A stretch of DNA of 64,000 nt from the NCBI RefSeq assembly GCF_000377645.1, contig NZ_KB898471.1, forward strand, positions 62,001-126,000, in the 5' to 3' direction. Within the stretch, counting starts at the first letter, position 1; every line of letters begins with the position of its first letter. This document shows, in pieces, positions 38,207-47,520 of this stretch. Position numbers and translations under genes: made by a program. A model generated the notes under the pieces. That model saw nothing but the letters and a program-made list of their open reading frames with translations. It was not told the origin of the DNA and did no database searches. Source of the stretch: Thiomonas sp. FB-6. GTDB lineage: Bacteria; Pseudomonadota; Gammaproteobacteria; Burkholderiales; Burkholderiaceae_C.

Positions 38207-38231
38207 TACGACCGGGTGTAGTACGACCGGG
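38202..38231 (+). repeat. 15 bp perfect tandem duplication at the end of the BTAD gene
   Basis: TGTAGTACGACCGGG occurs twice in a row (38202-38216, 38217-38231). The first copy contains the TAG stop codon of the regulator. Probably replication slippage. Confidence 0.95.
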
Positions 38232-38260
38232 ACGAAGGCGCTGCCCGGCCTGCGGCCAGG

Positions 38261-38515
38261 CTAGCGCCCGCGCGCCCAGGCCCCCAGCAGCGCCCTCTCC
38301 CACTGCGCCACGCCGCGCTCGAAGCGGCTGGCGTCGAGCAGGGACGCGGGCATCACGCCGCTGCGCACGGCGGCCGCGTACTGGGCCCGAAGTGCATCGA
38401 AGGGCAGCGCCGCGGCCCGGCGCGCCCACTGCTCCCAGGCCTGCCCGGCCTCGGAGCAGGCCGGAACCCAGGCGGGCAGGCCCAGCGGCGCGCCCGACAG
38501 GCGGCTCATCACCAC
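38261..38515 (-). CDS. Hypothetical protein, 84 residues, overlapping the DUF3563 gene
   Basis: Not recognised. Mostly helical, with Trp/Ala-rich stretches (QAWEQWARRAAALPFDALRAQYAA) that faintly recall phasin-like or helical small proteins. The start overlaps the stop of the DUF3563 gene (ATGGTGATGAGC region, ATG at 38515 or 38509), suggesting translational coupling. No signal peptide or cysteine motif. Real coding is plausible because of the coupling and codon bias, but not proven. Confidence 0.5.
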   Translation of the reverse strand: MVMSRLSGAPLGLPAWVPACSEAGQAWEQWARRAAALPFDALRAQYAAAVRSGVMPASLLDASRFERGVAQWERALLGAWARGR

Positions 38516-38661
38516 GCCGCCTGGCCGGAATGGGCCAGGTGGTGCATGCGGCGCTCGAGTTCGTAGATGTCGCGCGACTGCGCGAGGTAGCTCTCGGCCT
38601 GCTCGCGCTCGCCGACGCCGGTCAGCAGCAGGGAATGGATCAGATTCAGAAGGGTGGTCAT
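38509..38661 (-). CDS. DUF3563 mini-protein (50 residues)
   Basis: Short helical protein with the DUF3563 hallmark EREQAESYLAQSRDIYELERRM, here quoted in parts: AESYLAQSRDIYELERRM. DUF3563 proteins are small, of unknown function and frequent in Burkholderiales. I start at the ATG at 38661, preceded by GGGAG; a longer open frame exists upstream but covers the palindromic region and is not conserved-looking. The stop overlaps the next frame. Confidence 0.75.
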   Translation of the reverse strand: MTTLLNLIHSLLLTGVGEREQAESYLAQSRDIYELERRMHHLAHSGQAAW

Positions 38662-38700
38662 GGCAGGCTCCCGCTCGTGACGGTGGAAATTCGGGTTTTC

Positions 38701-38717
38701 CCCTATAGGGTTAACCC
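38701..38717 (-). promoter_or_regulatory. Overlapping palindromes upstream of the DUF3563 gene
   Basis: CCCTATAGGG (38701-38710) and GGGTTAACCC (38708-38717) are each perfect 10 bp palindromes sharing three bases. They lie 40-56 bp upstream of the DUF3563 ATG, where an operator or promoter would be expected. The A/T core stands out in a GC-rich region. Confidence 0.5.
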
Positions 38718-38823
38718 GAGTGTAGCAGCCTGCCGAAACTCCTGCACAACCCTGTTGCACCGCAACGCCGGCGCGCCTCGCCCCACCCTGCGAGCGGGCC
38801 CGGCTTGCGCCGGATCCGGGCGC

Positions 38824-39483
38824 CTACTGGCCCAGCTTGAGCACACGCAGATAGGGCTTGAGGGTCTTCCAGCCCTGCGGAAAGCGTTCGCGGGCCGCCT
38901 CGTCGCTGACCGAGGTCGGGATGACCACGTCACCGCCGGGGCGCCAGTTCGCCGGGGTGGCCACGCCATGACGCGCGCTGAGCTGCATGGCGTCCAGCAG
39001 GCGCAGGATTTCGTCGAAGTCCCGGCCGTTGCTCATCGGATAGGTCAGCATGGCCTTGACCTTCTTGTCCGGTCCGATGAAGAACACGCTGCGCACCGTC
39101 GCGTTGTCGTTGGCGCTGCGCCCCTCGGCTGCCCCGGTTTCGGTTTCCGGAAGCATGTCGTACAGCTTGGCCACGTTCAGGTCGGTGTCGCCGATGATCG
39201 GGTAGTTGGGCGCCATGCCCTGGGTCTCGGCGATGTCCTTGGCCCAGAGGTGGTGCCGGTCCACCGGGTCCACCGACAGGCCGATGAGCTTGCAACCGCG
39301 CTTGTCGAACTCGGGCTTCAGGCGCGCCACCGTGCCCAGCTCGGTGGTGCAGATGGGGGTGAAGTCCTTGGGATGGGAGAACAGGATCGCCCATTGGTCG
39401 CCGATCCACTCGTGGAAGCGGATCGGGCCCTCGGAAGTCTGGGCGGTGAAATCCGGGGCGGTACTGCCGATGCGCAGGCTCAT
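38824..39483 (-). CDS. 1-Cys peroxiredoxin (AhpC/TSA, Prx6-like)
   Basis: Reduces hydrogen peroxide and organic hydroperoxides. The 219-residue protein has the peroxidatic C45 in HPKDFTPICTTELG and the conserved Prx6 region ATVRSVFFIGPDKKVKAMLTYP. No second (resolving) cysteine occurs at the usual 2-Cys position, and the C-terminal extension (about 165-219, ATPANWRPGGDVVIPTSVSD) is that of the Prx6 class. Single gene on the minus strand. Confidence 0.93.
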   Translation of the reverse strand: MSLRIGSTAPDFTAQTSEGPIRFHEWIGDQWAILFSHPKDFTPICTTELGTVARLKPEFDKRGCKLIGLSVDPVDRHHLWAKDIAETQGMAPNYPIIGDTDLNVAKLYDMLPETETGAAEGRSANDNATVRSVFFIGPDKKVKAMLTYPMSNGRDFDEILRLLDAMQLSARHGVATPANWRPGGDVVIPTSVSDEAARERFPQGWKTLKPYLRVLKLGQ

Positions 39484-39639
39484 GCTGGGGCTCCTCGTCG
39501 GTGGGACCGGCGCGGAAATCGCCGCGCCCGAGACCGCTAGCCTACGCCGAGCCCGCGCCCGCTGCCAACCAAGGCTTCGGCAGATGGATATGACTTCCAG
39601 TCAGAAGGCGCGGGGCGGCGCCCACTTCAGCCTCCCGGC

Positions 39640-40689
39640 TCACTGGTACGTGAGGGTGTAGGTCGCGGTGGCGGTCACCGCGCCCGGACTCACCGCGCCT
39701 GTCGCGAAATAGCGCGCGATGTAGGTCTGCGCCGACACCGCGCCCACCGCGTCCACCGTGCCGGCCTGCGTGCCCGCGGATACGCCGCTGCTCACCGGCG
39801 TGCCGCCGGCGTCGAGGATCTGCACGCCCACGTTGCCGGCGGGTGCCGCCGCGGCGTTGGCGATCACCGAGGGATAGCCAGGCACGGAATTGAAGCTCCA
39901 GCTCGCATAGACCGCGTAGGGAGTCGAGGCCACGGCCTGGCAGCTCTGCAGCGGGAAGCGGAACGCGGTGTCGCCCGCGCTCTGCCCCGGCGCCGCCAGC
40001 GCCGCCACGGAGACCTGCGGCAGCGTGACCGTCAGGGCCAGCGGGGAGACCGTGCAGCCCCCGCCCGACACCAGCGGGATGGCGGCCGAGAGTCCCAGGC
40101 TCACCGTGCTGCCGCCGGCCGCCACCGGAAACTTCATCCAGTCGGGGCCGGTGCCGCCCAGCGGATTGGTGGCGGCGATGTCGCTGCCCAGCGCGCTGGT
40201 TCCGCGCACGATCTCCACCGGCGCCACCAGGCTTCCGCTGCAGGTCCCCGCGGCCGTCGACACCATGCGGAAGCTCCAGGACCTGGCCCTCTGGGAAAGG
40301 TTGCCCAGGGTACAGCCCGGTGCGCTCAGGTTCAGCACGGGCGTGCCGGTGGACACGATGGACACGCCGTCGGAGGCTCCCGCCGAGGACACCATCGCCT
40401 TCTGGCTCGAGCCTCCCAGCGCGACCCCGCCCCCCAGCTTGGCCCCGCTGCCCGTGGCCGTGCAGGAAAAGCCCAGCGACAAGGTGCCTCCCCACAGCGC
40501 GGAGCCGGCGCTCATCGACGCCGGCACGATGATGCGCGGCGGCGCCGGGCTCAGCTGCGCGAAGCTGGCGGTGGTGCAGCTCATCGCCGCGCGCGCGGCG
40601 CGTGCCTGGGGGCCCAGCGCGGCCGGCGCCACCAGCAAGACGGCCATCGCTCGCCGCAGCACGCGGCCTTGCATGGCGCACCGCTTCAT
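39640..40689 (-). CDS. Fimbrial tip-like subunit with spore-coat-U-type domains
   Basis: A 349-residue exported protein, the last gene of a chaperone-usher operon. A signal peptide is followed by a beta-rich domain starting near ARAAMSCTTASFAQLSPAPP. A C-terminal pilin-like domain has two cysteines and ends TATATYTLTYQ, the donor-strand-type terminus used by chaperone-usher pili. The double-domain layout resembles the tip adhesins of archaic (sigma/Csu-type) pili. The start overlaps the usher stop by 4 bp (ATGA). Binding specificity is not predictable. Confidence 0.82.
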   Translation of the reverse strand: MKRCAMQGRVLRRAMAVLLVAPAALGPQARAARAAMSCTTASFAQLSPAPPRIIVPASMSAGSALWGGTLSLGFSCTATGSGAKLGGGVALGGSSQKAMVSSAGASDGVSIVSTGTPVLNLSAPGCTLGNLSQRARSWSFRMVSTAAGTCSGSLVAPVEIVRGTSALGSDIAATNPLGGTGPDWMKFPVAAGGSTVSLGLSAAIPLVSGGGCTVSPLALTVTLPQVSVAALAAPGQSAGDTAFRFPLQSCQAVASTPYAVYASWSFNSVPGYPSVIANAAAAPAGNVGVQILDAGGTPVSSGVSAGTQAGTVDAVGAVSAQTYIARYFATGAVSPGAVTATATYTLTYQ

Positions 40690-43316
40690 CGCGCGGCCTC
40701 CGGCCGCGGCGGCCCGCACACCGCGCCCTGCACGAGGACCGGGAGACTGCCGCCGGCGCCCGGCGGCAGCCGGTAGTCGATGCGGCAGCTGCGCTGCGCC
40801 GCGTCGCCCCAGCGCAGCAGCAGGCTGCCGGCATCGCGCAGCAAGTGGGCATCGATGCGGCTGCCCTGCCCCACGTAGCCGACCAGGCGGCCCCGGGTGT
40901 CGAACACCTGCGCCGCGAAGGGCAAGGGGGAACCATCGGCGAGCCTCCCCGACAACAGCGCCCAGCGACCGCGCCAGGCCCGCAGACGCACCGCCACCAC
41001 GGCGCCGGCACGTGGAATCACGCTGGCCGAACTGCGCTCCAGCAGCGCGGTGTTGCTGGGATCGATGCCCACCGTGTCGGCCGCGTAAGGCGTCAGGTAG
41101 GGGGCGACGCCATAGCCCCTGGAATCGATGCGCGAACCGCCTCCGCCGAGCACCGCGGCACCCTCGGCGCCTTGCGCCTCCACCAGCGCGATGGTCTCGC
41201 CCAGGAAGGGCGTGAGGGTCAGCCCGCCGGCGAAGGCCACGAGGCCTCCACTGGCGCTCAGGGACAGCGAAGCCGCGGCGCCGCCGGCTCCCGCGGCCTG
41301 CGTGGCCGCGGCGCCGAGGCTGCCGCCGGCGCCGCGCCAGGTGGCCTGCACCGCGGCGCTGCGCGATCCCGCGCCGGCTCCCAGCTGCGTGCCGTAGCTG
41401 AACTCGCCATCGGGCCCCGCGCTCGCCGACAGCGACCACTGCGCGGAATCTCCACCCACGCTGTCGTGCTGCAGGCCGAAGGCGGACGTGGCCGATCCGG
41501 GCCGCGGCCCCAGGGGAAGGGAAAGCCCCAGGCTCAGCAGCTTGCGCGCCGCGCCGCCACCGCTGCCCAGCTGGCGCCCCAGCGACAGCGTCAGCTGCAT
41601 CGTGCCCAGGCTGCGCACATAGCCGCACTGGTAGCTGCTCTGGCGCCCGGGGGTGCCCCAGTAGCGCGTACTCGAGCCGCTGCAATAGGCCGAGCCGCGC
41701 GGCCCGAGGGCCTGGGTGAGCCCGAGCTGCAGTTCATCGCGCACGCGCTGCAGCCCGCTCACCACCACACCGCCACCGTCCGCCGCGCCGAGCAGGGACA
41801 AGGCGTCCTGCGGGCCGTAGTAGCCGCGTGATCTGCGCGATGCGATCAGGCTCAGCCCGCCGCCGGCCGAGGCCAGGTTCCACATCACGCGCAGGCGCCG
41901 GCCCTGCCGATGGCCCAGCCAGGGCCGCGCGAAGCGGGCAAGGCCCAGGTCCAGCCCGAAGGCCCCGGCGCGGGTGTTGAAGGCCGCGCCCAGCACCTGG
42001 GCGTGGTAGCCGCGCGCGGCCACCACGCCGGCCTCGGCGGTGACGCTGTCATCGATTCCATACAGCAAGGTCCCCAGCAACACCGGCATCGCCGCTCCCG
42101 GCTCCGCCCCGCGCAGGCTCCCCGCCATCAGCTGGTAGCTGGCCTGGCCCGCCCGCTGCAGCTGCGCGAGCTCGGACATGGGCACCGTGAAACGGCTGGC
42201 GGCCCCGCCGATCGGAGTCACGGTGACCTGCAGCGCGCTGCCTGCCGCCGGTGCGTACAGGTCGTCGATCTCGAAGGCCCCGGCGGGCACCGAGGTCTGG
42301 TAAAGCAACACACCGTTCTGCGTGACGCGCACCGTCGAGGCCGCCGGCGCGAAACCGTGGATCACCGGCGCGTAGCCCTGCCGGGAAGCCGGTTGCATGC
42401 GCGAATCGCTGGCCAGCAGCACACCGCGAAACGCCACGCTGTCGAACAACTGCCCATCGGTCTGGCCCTGGCCGAGTTGCACGTAGCCGCCCAGGCGCGT
42501 CAGGTCGTGGCGCAGATCGGTGCGCGAGCTGCTGTAGTGCAGGCCCTGCTCCGTGCCGCCGTCCAGGGTGCCGGCGTGGCGCAGTTGCCAGGCGCCGGCA
42601 TTGAGCCCCCCGGCCAGCCCCAGGAACACCTGGGTAGTGTCCCCGGCGGCCAGACCGGAGTGGCTGCGCACCGCGTTGAACTGGTAGTTCAGGCGCCCCG
42701 CCACGATGCCGTCGCTCCATGCACGCGGCGACACCCAGCCGCGCGGGCGGTGCTCGAGCAGCACGGCGGGAGCCTGGATGTCCACGCGCAGGCGCGCGAG
42801 GTCGAAGCTCGCGCGCAGCCCGTCGGCGACGCGGCCGGGCGGCAGGCACCGCGGCGCGGATGTGCCGGCGAGCCAGGACCGCGCCGACTCGCGCAGGCGC
42901 CGCGGCGCCAGGTCCAGCCGGCGCAGCAGCTCGCGGTCCAGGCAGACCTCGTCGACCGCGTCCGCCGCACCGGAGCTGCCGGCGCCGATGCGCACGTCGC
43001 GCGTGTCCACGTAGCGCCCGTTGAAATAGATCTCGCTGCGATAGCTCCCTGCCGGCACCGAAGGGGAGCCTTCGAAGCGCGACAAGGCGCCGGCGCCCGC
43101 GCCGCCCCCGAACACCAGGCGCGGATCGAAGCGCAGCCGCGGCGCCGGCTGCGCTTCGGCGCCGGCCGCGCCGACCAGCCAGGCAGCCAGACAGGCACCC
43201 AGCCACAGGCCCAGCCAGGCACCCGTGAGCTCCTTGTGCCCCTTGTGCCCGCCGGCGCGCGCGCGGCGTAGCCATGCGAGGCTGCTGCGCGGGTGCGAGC
43301 GCGGAGGCGAGCGCAT
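40686..43316 (-). CDS. Fimbrial outer-membrane usher protein
   Basis: Beta-barrel pore that assembles pilus subunits delivered by the chaperone. At 876 residues it has the expected length. A long N-terminal signal region (about 1-55, WLGLWLGACLAAWLVGAAGA) precedes the barrel; typical usher stretches are APRLRFDPRLVFGGG, YINGRYVDT-like FNGRYVDTRDV, TVRVTQNGVLLYQTSVPAG with ITPIGG-like turn, and the C-terminal DYRLPPGAGGSLPVLVQGAV. The gene precedes the tip subunit and follows the chaperone by 12 bp. Confidence 0.93.
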   Translation of the reverse strand: MRSPPRSHPRSSLAWLRRARAGGHKGHKELTGAWLGLWLGACLAAWLVGAAGAEAQPAPRLRFDPRLVFGGGAGAGALSRFEGSPSVPAGSYRSEIYFNGRYVDTRDVRIGAGSSGAADAVDEVCLDRELLRRLDLAPRRLRESARSWLAGTSAPRCLPPGRVADGLRASFDLARLRVDIQAPAVLLEHRPRGWVSPRAWSDGIVAGRLNYQFNAVRSHSGLAAGDTTQVFLGLAGGLNAGAWQLRHAGTLDGGTEQGLHYSSSRTDLRHDLTRLGGYVQLGQGQTDGQLFDSVAFRGVLLASDSRMQPASRQGYAPVIHGFAPAASTVRVTQNGVLLYQTSVPAGAFEIDDLYAPAAGSALQVTVTPIGGAASRFTVPMSELAQLQRAGQASYQLMAGSLRGAEPGAAMPVLLGTLLYGIDDSVTAEAGVVAARGYHAQVLGAAFNTRAGAFGLDLGLARFARPWLGHRQGRRLRVMWNLASAGGGLSLIASRRSRGYYGPQDALSLLGAADGGGVVVSGLQRVRDELQLGLTQALGPRGSAYCSGSSTRYWGTPGRQSSYQCGYVRSLGTMQLTLSLGRQLGSGGGAARKLLSLGLSLPLGPRPGSATSAFGLQHDSVGGDSAQWSLSASAGPDGEFSYGTQLGAGAGSRSAAVQATWRGAGGSLGAAATQAAGAGGAAASLSLSASGGLVAFAGGLTLTPFLGETIALVEAQGAEGAAVLGGGGSRIDSRGYGVAPYLTPYAADTVGIDPSNTALLERSSASVIPRAGAVVAVRLRAWRGRWALLSGRLADGSPLPFAAQVFDTRGRLVGYVGQGSRIDAHLLRDAGSLLLRWGDAAQRSCRIDYRLPPGAGGSLPVLVQGAVCGPPRPEAAR

Positions 43317-43328
43317 GGCCTGCGCCCT

Positions 43329-44093
43329 TCAGGGAGCGAGCGCTTCGCGGGCATGCACCAGGGCTCCGTAATCGTTGATCACCGCATAGCTCACGGAACG
43401 GATCCTTTGCGAGGAATGCACCGGCCAGCGCGCCGAGCCGAAGGGCATGGCGGTGCCTTGCAGGTCTCGGGCCAGCACCTGATCCCCCGCCCGGCAGCGC
43501 AGCTCCACGATCGCGATCGCATAGGGGGTGGGGTTGTCCACCCGCAGCGAACAGCGCCCGGCCGAGCAGAGTTCGCGCCAGCGCAGCGCGTGCATGGCCT
43601 GCTCCGGGTTACCGTGCAGCGCCATCGGCCGGTACAGCAGCTTGATGCGGGTGCGCACCGCGAACTGCAGGTAGTTGTGCCCCGCCCCGGCCGCCGGCTT
43701 CGGGGGAATGTCCAGCACGTTGAGCCAGAACACGCTCTCGCGGTCGGCCGGCAGCGCGGGGCCGGTGAACACCACGCCGAGGGTCTGGCTTTGTCCGGGA
43801 TCGATGCGGGCCATCGGCGGGGTCAGCACGAAGGGAACCTGGATGTCCTGCGGGCGGGCCTCGGGATCGCCGGCGTCGATCCACGCCTGCATCAGCGCAG
43901 GCTCGGTCCCGACGTTGAGCACGCCGATGCGCACCTGGCGCGCCGCCTGCGGGTAGATCAGGCGCGTGCCGGCGAGCACCAGCGCGCCATGCGCCGCCGG
44001 CAGCGCGCCGACCTGCAGCGCCAGCAGCAGGCTCAGCAGCAGCCTCAGGACTGGCAGCGCCCGTCGCCCGGGCTGGCGGCCGCGCTGCGCCAT
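43329..44093 (-). CDS. Fimbrial assembly chaperone
   Basis: PapD-like periplasmic chaperone that caps pilin subunits. The 254-residue protein has a signal peptide (LPVLRLLLSLLLALQVGAL) and two Ig-like domains. Visible features are GTRLIYPQAARQVRIGVLN, the linker VFTGPALPADRESVFWLNVL, and RTRIKLLYRP, the usual subunit-binding strand. Follows the pilin gene by 28 bp. Confidence 0.92.
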   Translation of the reverse strand: MAQRGRQPGRRALPVLRLLLSLLLALQVGALPAAHGALVLAGTRLIYPQAARQVRIGVLNVGTEPALMQAWIDAGDPEARPQDIQVPFVLTPPMARIDPGQSQTLGVVFTGPALPADRESVFWLNVLDIPPKPAAGAGHNYLQFAVRTRIKLLYRPMALHGNPEQAMHALRWRELCSAGRCSLRVDNPTPYAIAIVELRCRAGDQVLARDLQGTAMPFGSARWPVHSSQRIRSVSYAVINDYGALVHAREALAP

Positions 44094-44121
44094 GGCTCCT
44101 GCCCCGCGCGGCCCTGGCGAA

Positions 44122-44688
44122 TCACTGGTACACGACGGAATAGGTGACCTGGGAGGTGTAGCTGCCGGGCGTCGCGGCTCCGCCCGCCGCCGAGTACTGC
44201 ACCAGGAAGGTGTCGGTTCCGGCGCTGGCGCTCAAGGTCGCCGCCGTGGCGCCTTGCGAACCGCTGGCCTTGCTCATGTCGATGGCGCTGCCGTCGGCAT
44301 TGGTGAAGCACACCTCCACGTTGGTGGGGCTGGTGGCCGCCGTGTTCTTCAGGCATCCGGTGCCCTGGTCCACGTTCGCGCTGGCCTCGAAGTACATGGT
44401 GGCGCTGACCAGGCCGGCGGAGCAGGCCGAATAGCTCATGGTCACCGCGGTGGCCCCGGCCACGGCTCCAGCCGGCAGCGCCACCGTGGACACGGTGGGC
44501 AGGGTCACGGTCATGTTCGGCGTGCCTGCGTTGATCGTGCAGGTGTTGGCGGTGACCTGCCCGTTGACCGTGATGGTGCCGTCGCTGGCTTGCGCGTTCA
44601 GCGGAAGCAGCAGCCCCGCCAGCAGCGCCGACGCGGCCGCCAGGGCCCATGCGCCCGGGCTTCGAAGGTTCCTGAAGTTCATGACCAT
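44122..44688 (-). CDS. Major fimbrial subunit (type 1/FimA-like or SCPU pilin)
   Basis: A 188-residue exported pilin, the first gene of the operon. A signal peptide (WALAAASALLAGLLLPLNAQA) leads into a single pilin domain that begins DGTITVNGQVTANTCTINAG, shows cysteines suitable for the pilin disulphide, and ends TSQVTYSVVYQ, matching the C-terminal donor-strand-type ending of the tip subunit. ATG at 44688 follows a GGAG/AGGGG box; a second ATG at 44682 is possible. Confidence 0.87.
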   Translation of the reverse strand: MVMNFRNLRSPGAWALAAASALLAGLLLPLNAQASDGTITVNGQVTANTCTINAGTPNMTVTLPTVSTVALPAGAVAGATAVTMSYSACSAGLVSATMYFEASANVDQGTGCLKNTAATSPTNVEVCFTNADGSAIDMSKASGSQGATAATLSASAGTDTFLVQYSAAGGAATPGSYTSQVTYSVVYQ

Positions 44689-44736
44689 CCCCCTGCTCCA
44701 TGCTCGACGAAAGGCGTGGGATCACGCTCTGAAACC

Positions 44737-44742
44737 ATCATA
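44737..44742 (-). promoter_or_regulatory. Possible -10 box of the fimbrial operon
   Basis: TATGAT on the minus strand, about 50 bp upstream of the pilin ATG, in the 213 bp gap shared with mutS. No good -35 is visible, so an activator may be needed. Confidence 0.35.
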
Positions 44743-44901
44743 GGATCGGGGTCGTTAGCCGGATGCGAGGGAATGCGGACCTGCGCGTTAGACCGGTTTG
44801 CAGCGCACCGTGCCCGCGGCCGCCTGGCGTGCGCGCGCATGTGAGAAACTTCGCGCTTGCCCAGTCCCGCTCTGCCCGGGCGCGCCCACCGTTTCCACTC
44901 C

Positions 44902-47520
44902 ATGCCCCATCCCCAGCCCGCCCCCGACAGGGAGCTTGCCCAGCACACTCCGATGATGCAGCAGTACCTGCGCATCAAGGCCGAGCACACCGAGCACCTG
45001 CTGCTCTACCGCATGGGGGATTTCTACGAACTGTTCTACGCCGACGCCGAGAAGGCCGCGCGCCTGCTCGACCTCACGCTGACCCGGCGCGGCCAGTCGG
45101 CCGGGGAGCCGATCATCATGGCCGGCGTGCCGGCGCAGGCGCTGGACAACTACCTGGCCAAGCTGGTGCGCCTGGGCGAGTCGGTGGCCATCTGCGAGCA
45201 GATCGGCGACCCGGCCACCAGCAAGGGGCCGGTGGAGCGCCGGGTCGAGCGCGTGGTCACGCCGGGCACGCGCGTGCACGACGGCCTGCTCGACGAACGC
45301 AGCGACTGCGCTCTGCTGGCCGTGGCGCCTGCGGCCTCGCGGCGCCAGCAGGAGCTCGGGCTGGCCTGGCTGGTGCTGTCCAGCGGCGCGCTGCGCGTGG
45401 CGCAATGCCGCGCCGACGAGCTCGGCGCCTGGCTGGCGCGCATCCAGCCGGCCGAGGTGCTGTGGCCGGCCGGCGAGGCGCTGCCGGCGCTGCTGCAGGA
45501 TCTGCCGCTGACCCAGCGCGCGCCCTGGCAGTTCGACACCGATGCCGGCCTGCAGCAGCTGCGCCGCGCCTTGGGCGTGCACGACCTCGATGCTTTCGGG
45601 GCGGAGGGTTTGCCGCGCGCGCACGCCGCCGCGGCCGCGCTGCTCAGCTACGCGCAGCAGACCCAGGGGCGCGAACTCGCGCACCTGGCCGAACTGCAGG
45701 TCGAGCGCTTCGAGGACTGCGTGCTGCTCGACGCCAATGCGCGGCGCAACCTGGAACTGTTCAGCACCCTGCGCGGCGAAAGCTCGCCCACGCTGCTGTC
45801 GCTACTCGACAGTTGCGCCACCGCCGCCGGCAGCCGGCTGCTGCGCGCCTGGATGGCGGCGCCGCCGCGCGACCAGGCGGTGGCGCGCGCGCGCCACGCG
45901 GCGGTGGCTGCGCTGCAGCAGCAGGGCTTCGATGCCCTGCGCGAGGCGCTGCGCGGCATCGCCGACCTGGAACGCATCGCAGCGCGCACCGCGCTGCAGC
46001 AGGTGCGCCCGCGCGAACTCTCGGCGCTGCGCGACACCCTGCAGCGCCTGCCACAGCTGGCCGCCTGCGTGCAGGCGCAGGACCCCATGCTCGAGGAACT
46101 GCGCGCAGCGCTGGGCCCCGGCCAGGCCGGACTGGACCTGCTGCAGCGCGCGCTGGCCGAGAGTCCCGCGCTGAACCTGCGCGACGGCGGGGTGTTCGGC
46201 GACGGCTTCGACGCCGAACTCGACGAGCTGCGCGCCATCGGGCGCGACTGCAGTTCCTTCCTGCTCGAGATGGAAGCGCGCGAGCGCGAGCGCACCGGCA
46301 TCGCCAACCTGCGCGTGCTCTACAACAAGGTGCACGGCTTCGCCATCGAGGTCACGCGCGGCCAGGCCGACAAGGTGCCCGAGGACTACCGCCGGCGCCA
46401 GACCCTGAAGGGATCGGAGCGCTACATCACGCCCGAGCTCAAGGCCTTCGAGGACAAGGCGCTTTCCGCGCAGGAACGCTCGCTGGCCCGCGAACGCGTG
46501 CTGTGGGCCGAACTGCTGCAGGCGCTGCAGCCCGCGGTGGGCCCCTGGCAGCGCGCGGCGCGCGCGCTGGCGCGCCTGGACCTGCTGGCGGCGCTGGCCG
46601 AGCGCGCGCGCACCTGGGACTGGGTGCGTCCGGAGCTGTCGCCGCTGCCCGGCATCGAGATCCGCGGGGGGCGCCACCCGGTGGTGCAGGCGCAGGTGGA
46701 TCGCTTCGTGCCCAACGACTGCGTGCTGCTGCCCGGCAGCCGCACCCACATCATCACCGGCCCCAACATGGGGGGCAAGTCCACCTACATGCGCCAGACG
46801 GCGCTGATCGCCCTGCTGGCCTGCATGGGCAGCTTCGTGCCGGCGACGAGCGCGCGCATCGGCCCGCTGGACGCGATCCACACCCGCATCGGCGCCTCCG
46901 ACGACGTGGCCGGCGGGCGCTCCACCTTCATGGTGGAAATGAGCGAGGCTGCCTCCATCCTGCGCAGCGCGGGGCCGGACAGCCTGGTGCTGATGGACGA
47001 GATCGGCCGCGGCACCTCTACCTTCGACGGGCTGGCGCTGGCGCTGGCCATCGCCGCGCATCTGCACGAGCGCTGCCGCAGCTACACGCTGTTCGCCACC
47101 CATTATTTCGAGCTCACCGATTTCCCGGCGCATCATCCGCAGGCGCTGAACCTGCACGTCAGCGCCGCCGAGCACGAGGCCGGCATCGTGTTCCTGCACG
47201 AGGTGCAGCCGGGACCGGCCAGCCGCAGCTACGGCGTGCAGGTGGCGCAGCTCGCCGGCATGCCGGCGGCGGTGCTGCGCGACGCGCGCCTGCGCCTGCA
47301 GGCGCTGCAACAGGCGCAGGCCGAGCGCCTGGCCCAGCTCGACCTGTTCGGCGCCGCCGCGCAGGATCCGGCGGCCGCCGAGGCGCCCGCCGAGGCCGAC
47401 CCGGCCGCGCAGGAACTGCTGCGCGAGCTGGCCACGCTGGACTGCGACGCCCTCAGCCCGCGCGAGGCGCTGGAGCAGCTGTACCGGCTGAGCCTGCGCG
47501 CGCGGGAGACCGATCTGTGA
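44902..47520 (+). CDS. mutS: DNA mismatch repair protein MutS
   Basis: Recognises mismatches and starts MutHL-type or MutL-dependent repair. The 872-residue protein has the N-terminal mismatch-binding [18 protein letters not shown], including the conserved F-x-E, the core and clamp domains, and the C-terminal ABC ATPase with Walker [29 protein letters not shown] and Walker [15 protein letters not shown] start at the ATG at 44902; an ATG 15 codons earlier precedes unconserved residues. The GTG of the hydrolase overlaps its stop. Confidence 0.96.
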   Translation: MPHPQPAPDRELAQHTPMMQQYLRIKAEHTEHLLLYRMGDFYELFYADAEKAARLLDLTLTRRGQSAGEPIIMAGVPAQALDNYLAKLVRLGESVAICEQIGDPATSKGPVERRVERVVTPGTRVHDGLLDERSDCALLAVAPAASRRQQELGLAWLVLSSGALRVAQCRADELGAWLARIQPAEVLWPAGEALPALLQDLPLTQRAPWQFDTDAGLQQLRRALGVHDLDAFGAEGLPRAHAAAAALLSYAQQTQGRELAHLAELQVERFEDCVLLDANARRNLELFSTLRGESSPTLLSLLDSCATAAGSRLLRAWMAAPPRDQAVARARHAAVAALQQQGFDALREALRGIADLERIAARTALQQVRPRELSALRDTLQRLPQLAACVQAQDPMLEELRAALGPGQAGLDLLQRALAESPALNLRDGGVFGDGFDAELDELRAIGRDCSSFLLEMEARERERTGIANLRVLYNKVHGFAIEVTRGQADKVPEDYRRRQTLKGSERYITPELKAFEDKALSAQERSLARERVLWAELLQALQPAVGPWQRAARALARLDLLAALAERARTWDWVRPELSPLPGIEIRGGRHPVVQAQVDRFVPNDCVLLPGSRTHIITGPNMGGKSTYMRQTALIALLACMGSFVPATSARIGPLDAIHTRIGASDDVAGGRSTFMVEMSEAASILRSAGPDSLVLMDEIGRGTSTFDGLALALAIAAHLHERCRSYTLFATHYFELTDFPAHHPQALNLHVSAAEHEAGIVFLHEVQPGPASRSYGVQVAQLAGMPAAVLRDARLRLQALQQAQAERLAQLDLFGAAAQDPAAAEAPAEADPAAQELLRELATLDCDALSPREALEQLYRLSLRARETDL

